From the NCBI RefSeq assembly GCF_039523795.1, contig NZ_BAAAFZ010000023.1, positions 5,255-69,254 of the forward strand: a stretch of DNA of 64,000 nucleotides. The letters are read 5' to 3'. The first letter of the stretch is position 1. Each line of letters begins with the position of its first letter. The position numbers and the translations under genes are program-made. Shown one piece after another: positions 45,119 to 53,652 of this stretch. Origin of the DNA: Craurococcus roseus. Its GTDB lineage: Bacteria; Pseudomonadota; Alphaproteobacteria; Acetobacterales; Acetobacteraceae. Below the pieces are notes generated by a model that worked only from the letters and a program-made list of their open reading frames with translations, searched no databases and was not told where the DNA came from.

Positions 45119-45567
45119 GCGCCCCGCTCGCCGCCCTGCTCGGCCGCAAGGCCGAAGGGCTGCCGCCGCCCGAGCCGGTGGACTTCCGTTCGCTCGTGCT
45201 GCCGCGCTCGCCCAACACCTGCCTCGCGGCGCCGGCCGGGGCGCACCCGGCGGCGCACCTCGCCACGCCGCCTTTGCCGGCGGGCGCGGCCGCCGCGTGG
45301 CCGGTGCTGCGGCGCTTGGGGCAGCGCTTCCCCAACACCTACCCCTTGGCCGAGTGGCCGGAGCGCCGGCAGGCGCAATGGGTGGAGCGCTCCCCCAGGC
45401 TGGGCTTCCCGGACGTGATCGCCGCGGAGTTGGAGGAAGGGCCGGGAGGCGCCGCGGGGCTGTTCCTGTATTCCCGCAGCTTGTTCGGGTGGTCGGACCT
45501 CGGGGTGAACCGGCGGCGGGTACAGGCGTGGATAGAGGCTTTGGACGCCGCGCTCCGCGCCCGTTGA
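45115..45567 (+). CDS. DUF1499 domain-containing protein
   Basis: 150 aa. Characteristic segments are LVLPRSPNTCLAAP at 27-40 and LFLYSRSLFGWSDLGVNRRRVQAWIEAL at the C-terminus, as in the DUF1499 family. No signal peptide or membrane span. The start overlaps the DUF3253 stop (ATGA). Function unknown; the two small genes probably form an operon with the ABC transporter that begins 43 bases later. Confidence 0.82.
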   Translation: MSAPLAALLGRKAEGLPPPEPVDFRSLVLPRSPNTCLAAPAGAHPAAHLATPPLPAGAAAAWPVLRRLGQRFPNTYPLAEWPERRQAQWVERSPRLGFPDVIAAELEEGPGGAAGLFLYSRSLFGWSDLGVNRRRVQAWIEALDAALRAR

Positions 45568-45610
45568 CGCCCCGTCCCGCCTTCCCAGCCCACCAGGAGT
45601 CCCCCGCCCG

Positions 45611-47350
45611 ATGCGCCGTCTCGGCCCTTCCTTGCGCGACGCGTGGCGCCTCGCGGCCCCTTACTGGCGCAGCGACGAGCGCGGGCGGGGCCTCCTGCTG
45701 CTCGCCGCGGTGGTGGGGCTGAACCTTTCGACGGTCGGCCTGGACGTGCTGATCAGCTACTGGAACCGCGAGTTCTTCAACAGCATCCAGGAGCGGGACG
45801 AGGCGGCCTTCTTCGACCTGCTGCTGTGGGGCCGGCGGACGGAGAGCGGGCCGATGCCGGGCTTCGTCTGGATCGCCGCGGTCTACGTCGGCGTCGCGGT
45901 CTACGCCGTGTACCTCCAACAGGCCTTGCAGATCCGGTGGCGGCGCTGGATGACCCGCGAGTACCTAGACGGCTGGTTGGCCGACCGCGCCTACTACCGC
46001 ATCGCGCTGACGGACGCCGGCACCGACAACCCGGACCAGCGCATCGCCGAGGACCTCCGCATGTTCGTGGACGAGACGCTCGACCTCGGCCTCGGGCTGA
46101 TGCGCTCCGTCCTCACCCTGGCGAGCTTCGTCGTCGTGCTCTGGGGCCTGTCCGGGGCGCTGGAGGTCTTAGGCGTCTCGGTACCCGGCTACATGGTCTG
46201 GGTGGCGCTGCTCTACGCGGCGGCTGGCACGTGGCTCACGCACCTGATCGGCCGGCGCCTGATCGGCCTCAACTTCGTCCGGCAGCGGGCGGAGGCGGAC
46301 TTCCGCTACGCCCTGGTGCGGTTCCGCGACAACGTGGAAGGGGTCGCGCTGCACGCCGGCGAAGCGGGCGAGAAGCGCGGGCTGCTGGACCGCTTCGGCG
46401 TCCTCACGGGCAACTGGTGGGAGATCATGGTCGCCACCAAGCGCCTGATGCTCTTCACCACCACCTACGGGCAGGCTGCCGTGGTCTTCCCCTTCCTGGT
46501 CGCCGCGCCGCGCTACTTCAGCGGCGCCATCCCGCTGGGCGGCCTCACGCAAACGGCCGACGCCTTCTCACAGGTGCAGGTTTCGCTGTCCTGGTTCGTG
46601 GACAAGTACCGGAACCTGGCCGAATGGCGCGCGACGGTGCAGCGCCTCGCCGGTTTCCAGGACGCCATCGCGGCCGCGCGGGCCGCCGCGGCGGGGGGCG
46701 CCGGGCCGCGCGCGGAGCAGGGGCAAGGGCCGGACCTCGCGTTCGAAGGCCTCACGCTGGCGCTGCCGGACGGGCGGGTGCTGGTCGAGGACGCGTCGGC
46801 GCGCGTTTCGCCGGGCGAGGCCGTGCTCGTCACCGGCCCCTCGGGCACCGGCAAGTCCACCCTGTTCCGCGCGGCGGCCGGCATCTGGCCCTTCGGAGCC
46901 GGGCGCATCCGCCTGCCCGCCGGGGCGCGGGCGCTGTTCCTGCCGCAGCGGCCCTACCTCCCGCTCGGCACGCTGCGGCGCGCCCTCTGCTACCCGGCGG
47001 AGGCGGCCGCGGTGCCCGACGAGGCCGCGCGGGCGGCGCTGCGCGACGCCGGCCTCGGCCACCTCGAATCCCGGCTGGACCAGGAAGACGCCTGGGACCG
47101 TCGCCTGTCGGGGGGCGAGCAGCAGCGCGTGGCCCTGGCTCGCGCGCTGCTGCTCAAGCCCGACTGGCTGTTCCTGGACGAAGCGACGGCGAGCCTCGAC
47201 CCCGAAGGGGAGGCCGCGTTCTACGCCTCGCTGCGGGAAAGGCTGCCGGACGCGACGATGGTCTCCATTGCGCACCGCCCGGCGGTGGCCGAGTACCACA
47301 ACCGCGCGCTTCGGCTGCGCGACCGGAAGCTTGTGGAGGCGAAGGCTTGA
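45611..47350 (+). CDS. ABC transporter, membrane-ATPase fusion (SbmA/BacA-like, ABCD type)
   Basis: 579 aa. The N-terminal 350 residues have about six hydrophobic helices and the SbmA/BacA landmarks ISYWNREFFNSIQERDEAAF, WRRWMTREYLDGWLADRAYY and DNPDQRIAEDLR. The C-terminal ATPase has Walker A GPSGTGKST, signature LSGGEQQRVALARAL, Walker B LFLDEATASLDP and the H-loop region. Such proteins import peptides or export very-long-chain fatty acids or vitamin-like compounds. Its TGA (47348-47350) overlaps a TTG, the start of the bridging mini-ORF. The last codons form the first copy of a 41-bp repeat. Confidence 0.9.
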   Translation: MRRLGPSLRDAWRLAAPYWRSDERGRGLLLLAAVVGLNLSTVGLDVLISYWNREFFNSIQERDEAAFFDLLLWGRRTESGPMPGFVWIAAVYVGVAVYAVYLQQALQIRWRRWMTREYLDGWLADRAYYRIALTDAGTDNPDQRIAEDLRMFVDETLDLGLGLMRSVLTLASFVVVLWGLSGALEVLGVSVPGYMVWVALLYAAAGTWLTHLIGRRLIGLNFVRQRAEADFRYALVRFRDNVEGVALHAGEAGEKRGLLDRFGVLTGNWWEIMVATKRLMLFTTTYGQAAVVFPFLVAAPRYFSGAIPLGGLTQTADAFSQVQVSLSWFVDKYRNLAEWRATVQRLAGFQDAIAAARAAAAGGAGPRAEQGQGPDLAFEGLTLALPDGRVLVEDASARVSPGEAVLVTGPSGTGKSTLFRAAAGIWPFGAGRIRLPAGARALFLPQRPYLPLGTLRRALCYPAEAAAVPDEAARAALRDAGLGHLESRLDQEDAWDRRLSGGEQQRVALARALLLKPDWLFLDEATASLDPEGEAAFYASLRERLPDATMVSIAHRPAVAEYHNRALRLRDRKLVEAKA

Positions 47351-47406
47351 GCTTTCATCGGGAACGGAAGCTTGTGGAGGCGAAGGTTTGAGCTTTCATC
47401 GGGAAC
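47325..47406 (+). repeat. 41-bp imperfect tandem duplication at the ABC-porin junction
   Basis: Copy 1 (47325-47365) and copy 2 (47366-47406) differ at one base only (C in AAGGCTTGA versus T in AAGGTTTGA). Each contains GGAGG, the TTGA stop-start overlap and the first codons of the next ORF. 41 is not a multiple of three, so the frame shifts at the duplication. Confidence 0.97.
47347..47391 (+). CDS. 14-codon bridging mini-ORF created by the duplication
   Basis: Starts at TTG 47347, overlapping the ABC stop, and ends at TGA 47389-47391, overlapping the porin's TTG. It encodes MSFHRERKLVEAKV. Both starts have GGAGG at the same spacing. It would let terminating ribosomes re-initiate twice and so keep the ABC-porin coupling. 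Whether the peptide is made is untested. Confidence 0.5.
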   Translation: MSFHRERKLVEAKV

Positions 47407-48653
47407 GGCCCGGCCGCCGCGCCGCGGTCGCCGCGTGGCTGTCGTCCGCCCTGCTCGCCGCGGGCGCTGGCGGGGCGGCCGCGCAGCGATCCGCCTCGCC
47501 GGACGGCTTCGATTGGCGCGGCGGGGAGCCGACCCTGACGGCCTTCGACGGCGGCTTCCGCCTGACGCCGGTGCTGCGGCTGGACGCCGACGCGGTGTCC
47601 TTCTTCGGCCAGGACCGGCCCGGCGGCTTCCGCAGCGGCGCCAACCTCCGCCGCGCCCGGGTCGGGGCGGAAGGCGGGATCGGGGGCGCCTTCGAGTACA
47701 GCTTCATCTGGGATTTCGGCGGCAGCGACCCGAACGATTGGAGTTCGATCTACGAAGCCCAGGTCGCCTACACCGGGCTCGGCTGGGGCACGGTCCGGCT
47801 CGGCGCTTTCAAGCTGCGGCACCTGCCCGAGTTCTCCGGCAGCTCCTTCGACCTGCCATTCCTGGAACGGGCGGCGATCAGCAACCTCGCGGCTTCCGTC
47901 GCGTCCGGCGACACCCGCGTCGCGCTCGGCTTCGAAACCCGGGGCGAACGGTGGGTGGGCAGCCTCTACGTGACGGACGGCGTCCTGTCCGAGCGCAACG
48001 ACGGCGGGCAGCGCGGCGTGGCGGGGCGGCTGGCGGTGTTGGCGGTGGACCGGCCGGGGGCGCAACTCCAACTCGGCTTCAACGGCGCGTGGCGATTCGA
48101 GACCGACGGCCGCGGCCGCGCGAGCTTCGGCGACTACCCCGAATTGCGCGTGGACAGCCGCCAGTTCCTCGACACCGGCCCCCTCCGCGCCGACGCGGCC
48201 CACGCCGTCGGGCCGGAAGTCAACGCCCAACTCGGCCCGCTGGTGCTCGAGGCCGTCTGGCAGAGCCTCGGCGTGGACGCGCCAGCCGCGGGTGGCGGTG
48301 GAGACCGGCGCTTCGAAGGCTGGTACGTGCAGGGCATCCACCCCCTGCTCGGCCCGGGGCGGCGGCGCGACGCCCGCACCGGGGTTTGGGCCCGCCCCGG
48401 CGTTTCGGGCGAGGCGCTGGACCCCGCGGCGGGCCGGTTCGGCGCGCTGGAGATCGCCGGCCGCTACAGCACGGCCGACCTCCGCGACGGCTCGACGCGG
48501 GGCGGGCGCCAGCGCGTCTGGTCCGCCGCCCTCAACTGGTTCCCCAGGGACGACTTGAGGATCACCGCCCAGTACGCGAACGGCACCATTGATCTCAATG
48601 GCCGCGACCGCGACTTTCAGGCGGTCGGGCTGCGGATCGCGTTCAACCTTTGA
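47388..48653 (+). CDS. Porin, OprO/OprP-like
   Basis: 421 aa outer-membrane beta-barrel protein. Signal peptide: basic start, hydrophobic AAWLSSALLAAGAGGAAA, cleavage near AAAQ. The barrel shows aromatic-girdle alternation (FEYSFIWDFGG, YEAQVAYTGLGWGTVRLGAFK) and ends QAVGLRIAFNL with a hydrophobic C-terminus rather than the usual Phe. It resembles phosphate/pyrophosphate-selective OprO/OprP porins. Start TTG 47388 has GGAGG; upstream in-frame codons lie in the ABC gene and give no signal peptide. Likely works with the ABC protein. Confidence 0.85.
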   Translation: MSFHRERPGRRAAVAAWLSSALLAAGAGGAAAQRSASPDGFDWRGGEPTLTAFDGGFRLTPVLRLDADAVSFFGQDRPGGFRSGANLRRARVGAEGGIGGAFEYSFIWDFGGSDPNDWSSIYEAQVAYTGLGWGTVRLGAFKLRHLPEFSGSSFDLPFLERAAISNLAASVASGDTRVALGFETRGERWVGSLYVTDGVLSERNDGGQRGVAGRLAVLAVDRPGAQLQLGFNGAWRFETDGRGRASFGDYPELRVDSRQFLDTGPLRADAAHAVGPEVNAQLGPLVLEAVWQSLGVDAPAAGGGGDRRFEGWYVQGIHPLLGPGRRRDARTGVWARPGVSGEALDPAAGRFGALEIAGRYSTADLRDGSTRGGRQRVWSAALNWFPRDDLRITAQYANGTIDLNGRDRDFQAVGLRIAFNL

Positions 48654-48715
48654 CGCGGGACCGCGGCGGCGCGGCGTTTGTTTGGTATGCTCGGCGACGG
48701 CGGCAAGAGGGAACC

Positions 48716-49750
48716 ATGTTGGGCAGGGCCTGGGCGCTGGCAAAAGACACGGTGGAAGGGTTCATCGAGGACGAGGCGATGAGCCGCGGCGCCGCCGTCG
48801 CCTATTACACCATCTTTTCCATCGCGCCCCTGCTCCTGATCGCCACCGCGATGGCCGGCCTCTTCTTCGGCCAGAAGGCTGTCGAGGGCGCCGTCGCCGA
48901 GCAGTTGCAGGGCCTGCTAGGCCGGCCCGGCGCCGAAGCGGTGCAGGCGATGATCCAAGGCGCCGCCAACCCGGCCAGGGGCACGGTCGCCACCGCCATC
49001 AGCATCGCCACCCTGCTGCTCACCGCCAGCGGCGTGTTCGCCGAGTTGCAAGGCGCGCTCAACGTGATCTGGAAAGCGCCGCCGCCGAAGGGCGACACCA
49101 TCACCCGGCTGCTGGTGGCCCGCGCCGCGGCGATCGGGCTGGTGGCGGCCACCGGCTTCCTGCTTCTGGTCTCGCTGGTGGTGAGCGCCGCCCTGGCGGC
49201 GGTGGCGACGTGGGTGGGCGGGTTGATGCCCGAGATGGCCACGCTGCTGGGCTGGGCGAACTTCGCCGTGTCGTTCCTGATGGTCACGCTGCTGTTCGGC
49301 GCGATCTACAAGTTCCTGCCGGACCGGCAACTGCGCTGGCGCGACGTGGCGGTCGGCGCGGCGGTGACGGCGCTGCTGTTCACCATCGGCAAGACGCTGA
49401 TCGGCTGGTACATCGGCGGCACCGGCATCGCCAGCGCCTACGGCGCGGCGGGCTCGCTGATGGTGGTCCTGGTGTGGGTGTTCTACTCCTGCCAAGTGTT
49501 CCTGCTCGGCGCGGAGTTCACCAAGGCCTGGGCCGGCTTGAAGGGCAGCCCGGAGGCCCTGGCCGCGGGCGCCCGCTCGGCGGAGCAGATAGACGAGGAG
49601 CAGGCGGCGCGGCCTCGCCGCCGGCCCCGCCGCGAGCGCCGCCCCCGCCGCGACGGAGAAGCGGCCAGCCCGGCGGCGGTGGTCGCGCCCGCGGTCGGCG
49701 TCGCGGCGCTCGGCACGCTGCTGATGGACCTGCTGCGGCGGCGGCGGTAG
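48716..49750 (+). CDS. YihY/BrkB family inner-membrane protein
   Basis: 344 aa with six hydrophobic helices. RGAAVAYYTIFSIAPLLLIATA and the segments SAYGAAGSLMVVLVWVFYSCQVFLLGAEFTKAWA are standard for the YihY/BrkB family, once wrongly named RNase BN. A basic cytoplasmic tail (about 290-330, PRRRPRRERRPRR) follows and a final hydrophobic helix ends the protein. Its function in envelope transport or homeostasis is unsettled. The start ATG at 48716 follows AAGAGGGA. Confidence 0.9.
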   Translation: MLGRAWALAKDTVEGFIEDEAMSRGAAVAYYTIFSIAPLLLIATAMAGLFFGQKAVEGAVAEQLQGLLGRPGAEAVQAMIQGAANPARGTVATAISIATLLLTASGVFAELQGALNVIWKAPPPKGDTITRLLVARAAAIGLVAATGFLLLVSLVVSAALAAVATWVGGLMPEMATLLGWANFAVSFLMVTLLFGAIYKFLPDRQLRWRDVAVGAAVTALLFTIGKTLIGWYIGGTGIASAYGAAGSLMVVLVWVFYSCQVFLLGAEFTKAWAGLKGSPEALAAGARSAEQIDEEQAARPRRRPRRERRPRRDGEAASPAAVVAPAVGVAALGTLLMDLLRRRR

Positions 49751-49851
49751 GGCGGCGGCCTGCCGGCGGCGGCTGTTATGCGCCCACGGCCCTCCGGAAC
49801 CCGGCGGCCCGACATGGTGTTTGGCGCCTGCCCTCAGGAACCGGACCCGCC

Positions 49852-50148
49852 ATGGAAACCGCCAGCATCGTCGGCGCGCTCGCCACGATCTGCTCCACCA
49901 CCAGCTTCGTGCCGCAGGCCTGGAAGGTGATCCGCACCCGCGACACCTCGGCCATCTCCAAGCGCATGTACGCCATCACGGTGACGGGCTTCTCGCTTTG
50001 GCTCGCCTACGGCCTGCTGCTCGGGCAGTGGCCCCTCATCGTCACCAACGGCATCTGCCTGGCGCTGTCGGCCTTCATCCTGGCGATGAAGGTGCTGCCC
50101 AAGCCGCAGAAGGAGGCGGTGGCGAACGCGCTGGACCCCACGGGCTGA
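49852..50148 (+). CDS. SemiSWEET family transporter (PQ-loop/MtN3)
   Basis: 98 aa, three predicted helices. The Pro21-Gln22 of the PQ-loop motif (STTSFVPQAWKVIRTRDTSAIS) is intact, and the middle helix contains ITVTGFSLWLAYGLLLG. SemiSWEET proteins dimerise and equilibrate sugars across the inner membrane. The ATG is at 49852. The MFS gene follows after 45 bases. Confidence 0.92.
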   Translation: METASIVGALATICSTTSFVPQAWKVIRTRDTSAISKRMYAITVTGFSLWLAYGLLLGQWPLIVTNGICLALSAFILAMKVLPKPQKEAVANALDPTG

Positions 50149-50193
50149 CCGGAAGCGCTTGACCGGCCCGGCCGCTGCCCGGCGGATGGGGCG

Positions 50194-51387
50194 GTGCCCG
50201 ACTCGGAACGCCCACCGCCATCCCAGCCCGTCCTGTCCGCGCCGCCCGTGGGCCTGTTCGCCCTGGCCGGCTTCGCTACGGGCTCCGGGATGCGCCTGCT
50301 GGACCCGTTGCTGCCGTTGCTGGCGCGCGAGTTCGGCGTCACGGTTTCCGCCGTCGCGGGCTTGGTTGCGGGCTTCGTGGTGGCCTACGGCTTGGTGCAG
50401 ATCGGGGCCGGGCCGCTCGGCGACCGCTTCGGCAAGGCCCGCGTGGCCTGCGGCGCGCTGCTGCTCTACGGCCTGTGCCTGCTCGGCAGCGCGGCGGCGT
50501 CCGGGCTGCCGATGCTGGTGGCGCTGCGCGCCGCCTCGGGCTTCTTCGCCGGCGCGGTGATCCCGCTGCTGATGGCCGAACTCGGCGACCGGGTGCCCTA
50601 CGCCGAGCGGCAAGGGGTGCTCGGCCGCTTCATGACCGGCATGGTCATGGCGCAGCTCCTGGCCGGACCGGCGGCGGGAGTGCTGGCGGAGCTGGCCGAT
50701 TGGCGCCTGCCCTTCCTGCTGCTCGGCCTGTTCGCGCTCGCGGTCGGCGGCGCTCTGGCGCGGCGGTTGCACGCGAAACGGCCGGACGCGGCGGGGACGG
50801 CGGCGCGCGGCGGCGGGAGAGGCTTCGGCTACGCCGCGCTGCTGCGGCGGCCCGCCGGGCGCCGGCTGATGGGCGTGGCCTTCCTGAACGGGTTCTTCCT
50901 GTTCGGCGGCGCCTTCGCCTTCTCCGGCGCATTCCTCGTCGAGGAGCTCGGCCGCAACGCCGCGGAGGCGGGGGCGGTGGTCGCGTGCTTCGGCCTCGGC
51001 GCCTTCGCCTACACCCGCCTCGCCCGCCTGCTGGTGCGGCGGCTCGGCGAGCGGCGCTTGCTGCTGGCCGGCGGCGTCGGGCTATCGGCCGGCCTCGGCG
51101 CGTTGGCGCTGGCGGGCGGGTGGGCGCAGGTGGCGGCGCTGCAAGCCGTGCTCGGGCTGGCGTTCTACATGTTCCACGGCGTGCTCCAAGTGCGGGCGAC
51201 CGAAGCGCTGCCGGAGGCGCGCGGCACGGCGGTGGGGGCCTTCGCGCTGGCGCTGTTCCTCGGGCAAGGCGCCGGCTCCTTGGCGTTCGGCCTGGGGCTG
51301 TCCACGGTCGGCTACCGCGGCGCCTTCGCCGCGGCGGCCGCTGGCGTGCTGGCCCTGGCACTCTGGGCGCGCCGCGGGATGCGGTAG
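50194..51387 (+). CDS. MFS transporter
   Basis: 397 aa, about 12 hydrophobic segments. The signature loop is GPLGDRFGKARVACG near residues 73-87, and LLDPLLPLLAREFGVT marks helix 1. It is of the drug/H+ or sugar efflux type by layout, which does not reveal the substrate. The start is GTG 50194; no ATG fits. MaoC follows 23 bases after the stop. Confidence 0.87.
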   Translation: MPDSERPPPSQPVLSAPPVGLFALAGFATGSGMRLLDPLLPLLAREFGVTVSAVAGLVAGFVVAYGLVQIGAGPLGDRFGKARVACGALLLYGLCLLGSAAASGLPMLVALRAASGFFAGAVIPLLMAELGDRVPYAERQGVLGRFMTGMVMAQLLAGPAAGVLAELADWRLPFLLLGLFALAVGGALARRLHAKRPDAAGTAARGGGRGFGYAALLRRPAGRRLMGVAFLNGFFLFGGAFAFSGAFLVEELGRNAAEAGAVVACFGLGAFAYTRLARLLVRRLGERRLLLAGGVGLSAGLGALALAGGWAQVAALQAVLGLAFYMFHGVLQVRATEALPEARGTAVGAFALALFLGQGAGSLAFGLGLSTVGYRGAFAAAAAGVLALALWARRGMR

Positions 51388-51410
51388 AAAGGCGCGGGAG
51401 ACAACCGACC

Positions 51411-51866
51411 ATGGACGAGTTGCACCTCGAAGACTTGGCCCCCGGCCAACGCTACGGTTCCGCCGGGCGGCTCACCGTGGGCGCGGACGAGATCACCGCC
51501 TTCGCCGGCCAATTCGACCCGCAGCCCTTCCACCTGGACGACGCGGCGGCGCGTAACAGCGTCTTCGGCGGCCTCGCCGCCAGCGGCTGGCACACGGCGG
51601 CGCTGACCATGCGGCTCCTGGTGGAGAGCGACTTCCGCCCCGCCGGCGGCATCGTCGGCGCCGGCATGGACGAGTTGCGCTGGCCCCGCCCGGTCCGCCC
51701 CGGCGACGAACTGCGCGTGGAGACCGAGGTGCTGGAGGTGCGCCCGTCCCGCTCGCGCCCGGAGCAGGGCATGGTCAAGGCGCGCACCACCACCTTCAAC
51801 GGCCGCGGCGAGCCGGTGCAGGTGCTGGTGGCGAACCTGGTCGTGCCGCGGCGCGCGGGCGGCTAG
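51411..51866 (+). CDS. MaoC family hot-dog dehydratase
   Basis: 151 aa. FAGQFDPQPFHLDDAAA contains the catalytic Asp/His region (D-x-x-P-F-H) of (R)-specific enoyl-CoA hydratase-like proteins, and FGGLAASGWHTAA follows. Acts on acyl-CoA type substrates. The start ATG 51411 follows GCGGGAG. The gene is followed after 9 bases by the antiporter gene, so the cluster MFS-MaoC-antiporter may be one transcript. Confidence 0.9.
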   Translation: MDELHLEDLAPGQRYGSAGRLTVGADEITAFAGQFDPQPFHLDDAAARNSVFGGLAASGWHTAALTMRLLVESDFRPAGGIVGAGMDELRWPRPVRPGDELRVETEVLEVRPSRSRPEQGMVKARTTTFNGRGEPVQVLVANLVVPRRAGG

Positions 51867-51875
51867 AAAGGCGGC

Positions 51876-53645
51876 ATGCCGGAGCACCACACGCCGCTCA
51901 TCACGACAATCGCGGCCGGCTTGGTGTTGGCCTACGCCTTCGGCCTCCTCGCGCACCGCCTGCGCGTGCAGCCGCTGGTGGGCTACCTGCTGGCGGGCGT
52001 GCTGGTCGGTCCCTTCACGCCCGGCTTCATCGCCGACCAGGCGCTCGCCGCCGAACTGGCGGAGATCGGCGTCATCCTGTTGATGTTCGGCGTCGGGCTG
52101 CACTTCTCGCTGAAGGACCTCGTTTCGGTGGCCCGGGTCGCGGTGCCGGGCGCCCTCGGCCGCATCGTGGCGGCGACCCTGATGGGCATGGCGCTGGCCT
52201 GGGCGCTCGGCTGGGGCGTGGGCGCCGGGCTGGTGTTCGGCTTGGCGCTCTCGGTCGCCAGCACCGTGGTGCTCGTGCGCGCCTTGCAGGACCGGCGGAT
52301 GCTGGACACCGAGCGCGGCCGCATCGCGGTGGGCTGGGTCGTGGTCGAGGACGTGGCCATGATCCTGGCGCTCGTGCTCCTGCCCGCCGTCGCCGCCGCC
52401 ACCACGGCGGGCGGGGCGTCCGCCGGGCAGATCGCCCTCACCCTCGCGCTCATCCTGGCCAAGGTTTCGGCCTTCGTCGCGGTGATGCTGCTCGGCGGGC
52501 GGCGTCTGATCCCCTGGCTGATGCACTACACGGCGCACACCGGCTCGCGCGAGCTGTTCCGGCTCGCCGTCTACGCCGTCGCGCTGGGCGTCGCCTTCGC
52601 CGCGGCAAAGCTGTTCGGCGCGTCTTTCGCCCTGGGCGCCTTCTTCGCCGGCATGGTGCTGGGCGAGAGCCGGCTCAGCCAGCGCGCGGCGGAGGAGGCG
52701 CTGCCGCTGCGGGACGCCTTCGCGGTGCTGTTCTTCGTTTCCGTCGGCATGCTCTTCGACCCGGCGGTGCTGGCGGAGGCGCCGCTCGCCGTGCTGGCGA
52801 CGGTGGCCGTCATCCTCGTCGGCAAGTCGGCGGCGGCGGTGGGGCTCATCCGCGCCTTCGGCTACTCGTGGGGCACCGCGTTCACCGTGTCGGCGGGCCT
52901 CGCGCAGATCGGCGAGTTCTCCTTCATCCTGGCGGGCCTCGGCGTGTCCCTCGGCATCCTGCCCGAGGAAGGGCGCGACCTGATCCTGGCCGGAGCGATC
53001 ATCTCCATCATGCTGAACCCGTTCGCCTTCGCGCTGGTCGCGCGAGGGATGGCGGCGCGCGCGCGGCCCGCCGCGCCGCCCGCCACGGCGGCCCCCGCGC
53101 CTCCGCCCGAACCCGCCGCCGCAACGGAAGCGCCGCCTTCCGTCCCCGTGGCCCCGGCCGCCCCCGCCGAAGCGGAAGAGTTGGCCGTGACAACCCTCGC
53201 GGACCACGACGTGGTGGTGGGCTACGGCCGGGTCGGTTCGCTGGTCGGTGCCGGGCTGGTCGGCGCGGGGCGCCCGGTGCTGGTGGTGGAGGACCACGAC
53301 GACGAGGCCGCCGCTGCGCGGCGGGACGGCGCCGAGGTGGTCGGCGGCAACGCGGCCGACCCGCGGGTGCTGGCCGCCGCGAACCTGCCGGCGGCGCGGC
53401 GAATGTTCGTCACCATCCCGGAAGCCTTCGAGGCCGGGCAGGTGGTGGAGCAGGCGCGCGCCGCCAACCCGGCGCTCGTCATCGTGGCCAAGGCGCAGTC
53501 GCGGGACGCCGCCGAGCACCTCCGCGCGCTGGGCGCCACCCTCATCGTGCTGGGGGAGCGCGAAATCGCCCGCCGCATGCTGGAGCGCGGGCTTGAGGCG
53601 GACCCGCCCGTCGCCCCCGCCGCGGCCGTGCCGGCGGACGGGTGA
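51876..53645 (+). CDS. Kef-type monovalent cation:proton antiporter with TrkA-N domain
   Basis: 589 aa. The first 390 residues make a 12-13-helix CPA2 antiporter domain, with GYLLAGVLVGPFTPGF near residue 32 and a helix containing DRRMLDTERGRIAVGWVVVEDVAMI. A Pro/Ala-rich linker (about 391-432) leads to a TrkA-N NAD-binding domain (DVVVGYGRVGSLVGAGLV and NAADPRVLAAANL). It is the YbaL-type architecture, exporting K+ or Na+ under stress. It converges with the alpha/beta hydrolase gene. Confidence 0.92.
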   Translation: MPEHHTPLITTIAAGLVLAYAFGLLAHRLRVQPLVGYLLAGVLVGPFTPGFIADQALAAELAEIGVILLMFGVGLHFSLKDLVSVARVAVPGALGRIVAATLMGMALAWALGWGVGAGLVFGLALSVASTVVLVRALQDRRMLDTERGRIAVGWVVVEDVAMILALVLLPAVAAATTAGGASAGQIALTLALILAKVSAFVAVMLLGGRRLIPWLMHYTAHTGSRELFRLAVYAVALGVAFAAAKLFGASFALGAFFAGMVLGESRLSQRAAEEALPLRDAFAVLFFVSVGMLFDPAVLAEAPLAVLATVAVILVGKSAAAVGLIRAFGYSWGTAFTVSAGLAQIGEFSFILAGLGVSLGILPEEGRDLILAGAIISIMLNPFAFALVARGMAARARPAAPPATAAPAPPPEPAAATEAPPSVPVAPAAPAEAEELAVTTLADHDVVVGYGRVGSLVGAGLVGAGRPVLVVEDHDDEAAAARRDGAEVVGGNAADPRVLAAANLPAARRMFVTIPEAFEAGQVVEQARAANPALVIVAKAQSRDAAEHLRALGATLIVLGEREIARRMLERGLEADPPVAPAAAVPADG

Positions 53646-53652
53646 GCCCTGT

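Noticed and set aside
48650..48691. TTGACG and TATGCT upstream of the YihY/BrkB gene as a promoter
   Set aside because: The spacing is about 30 bases, far too long for a sigma-70 promoter.
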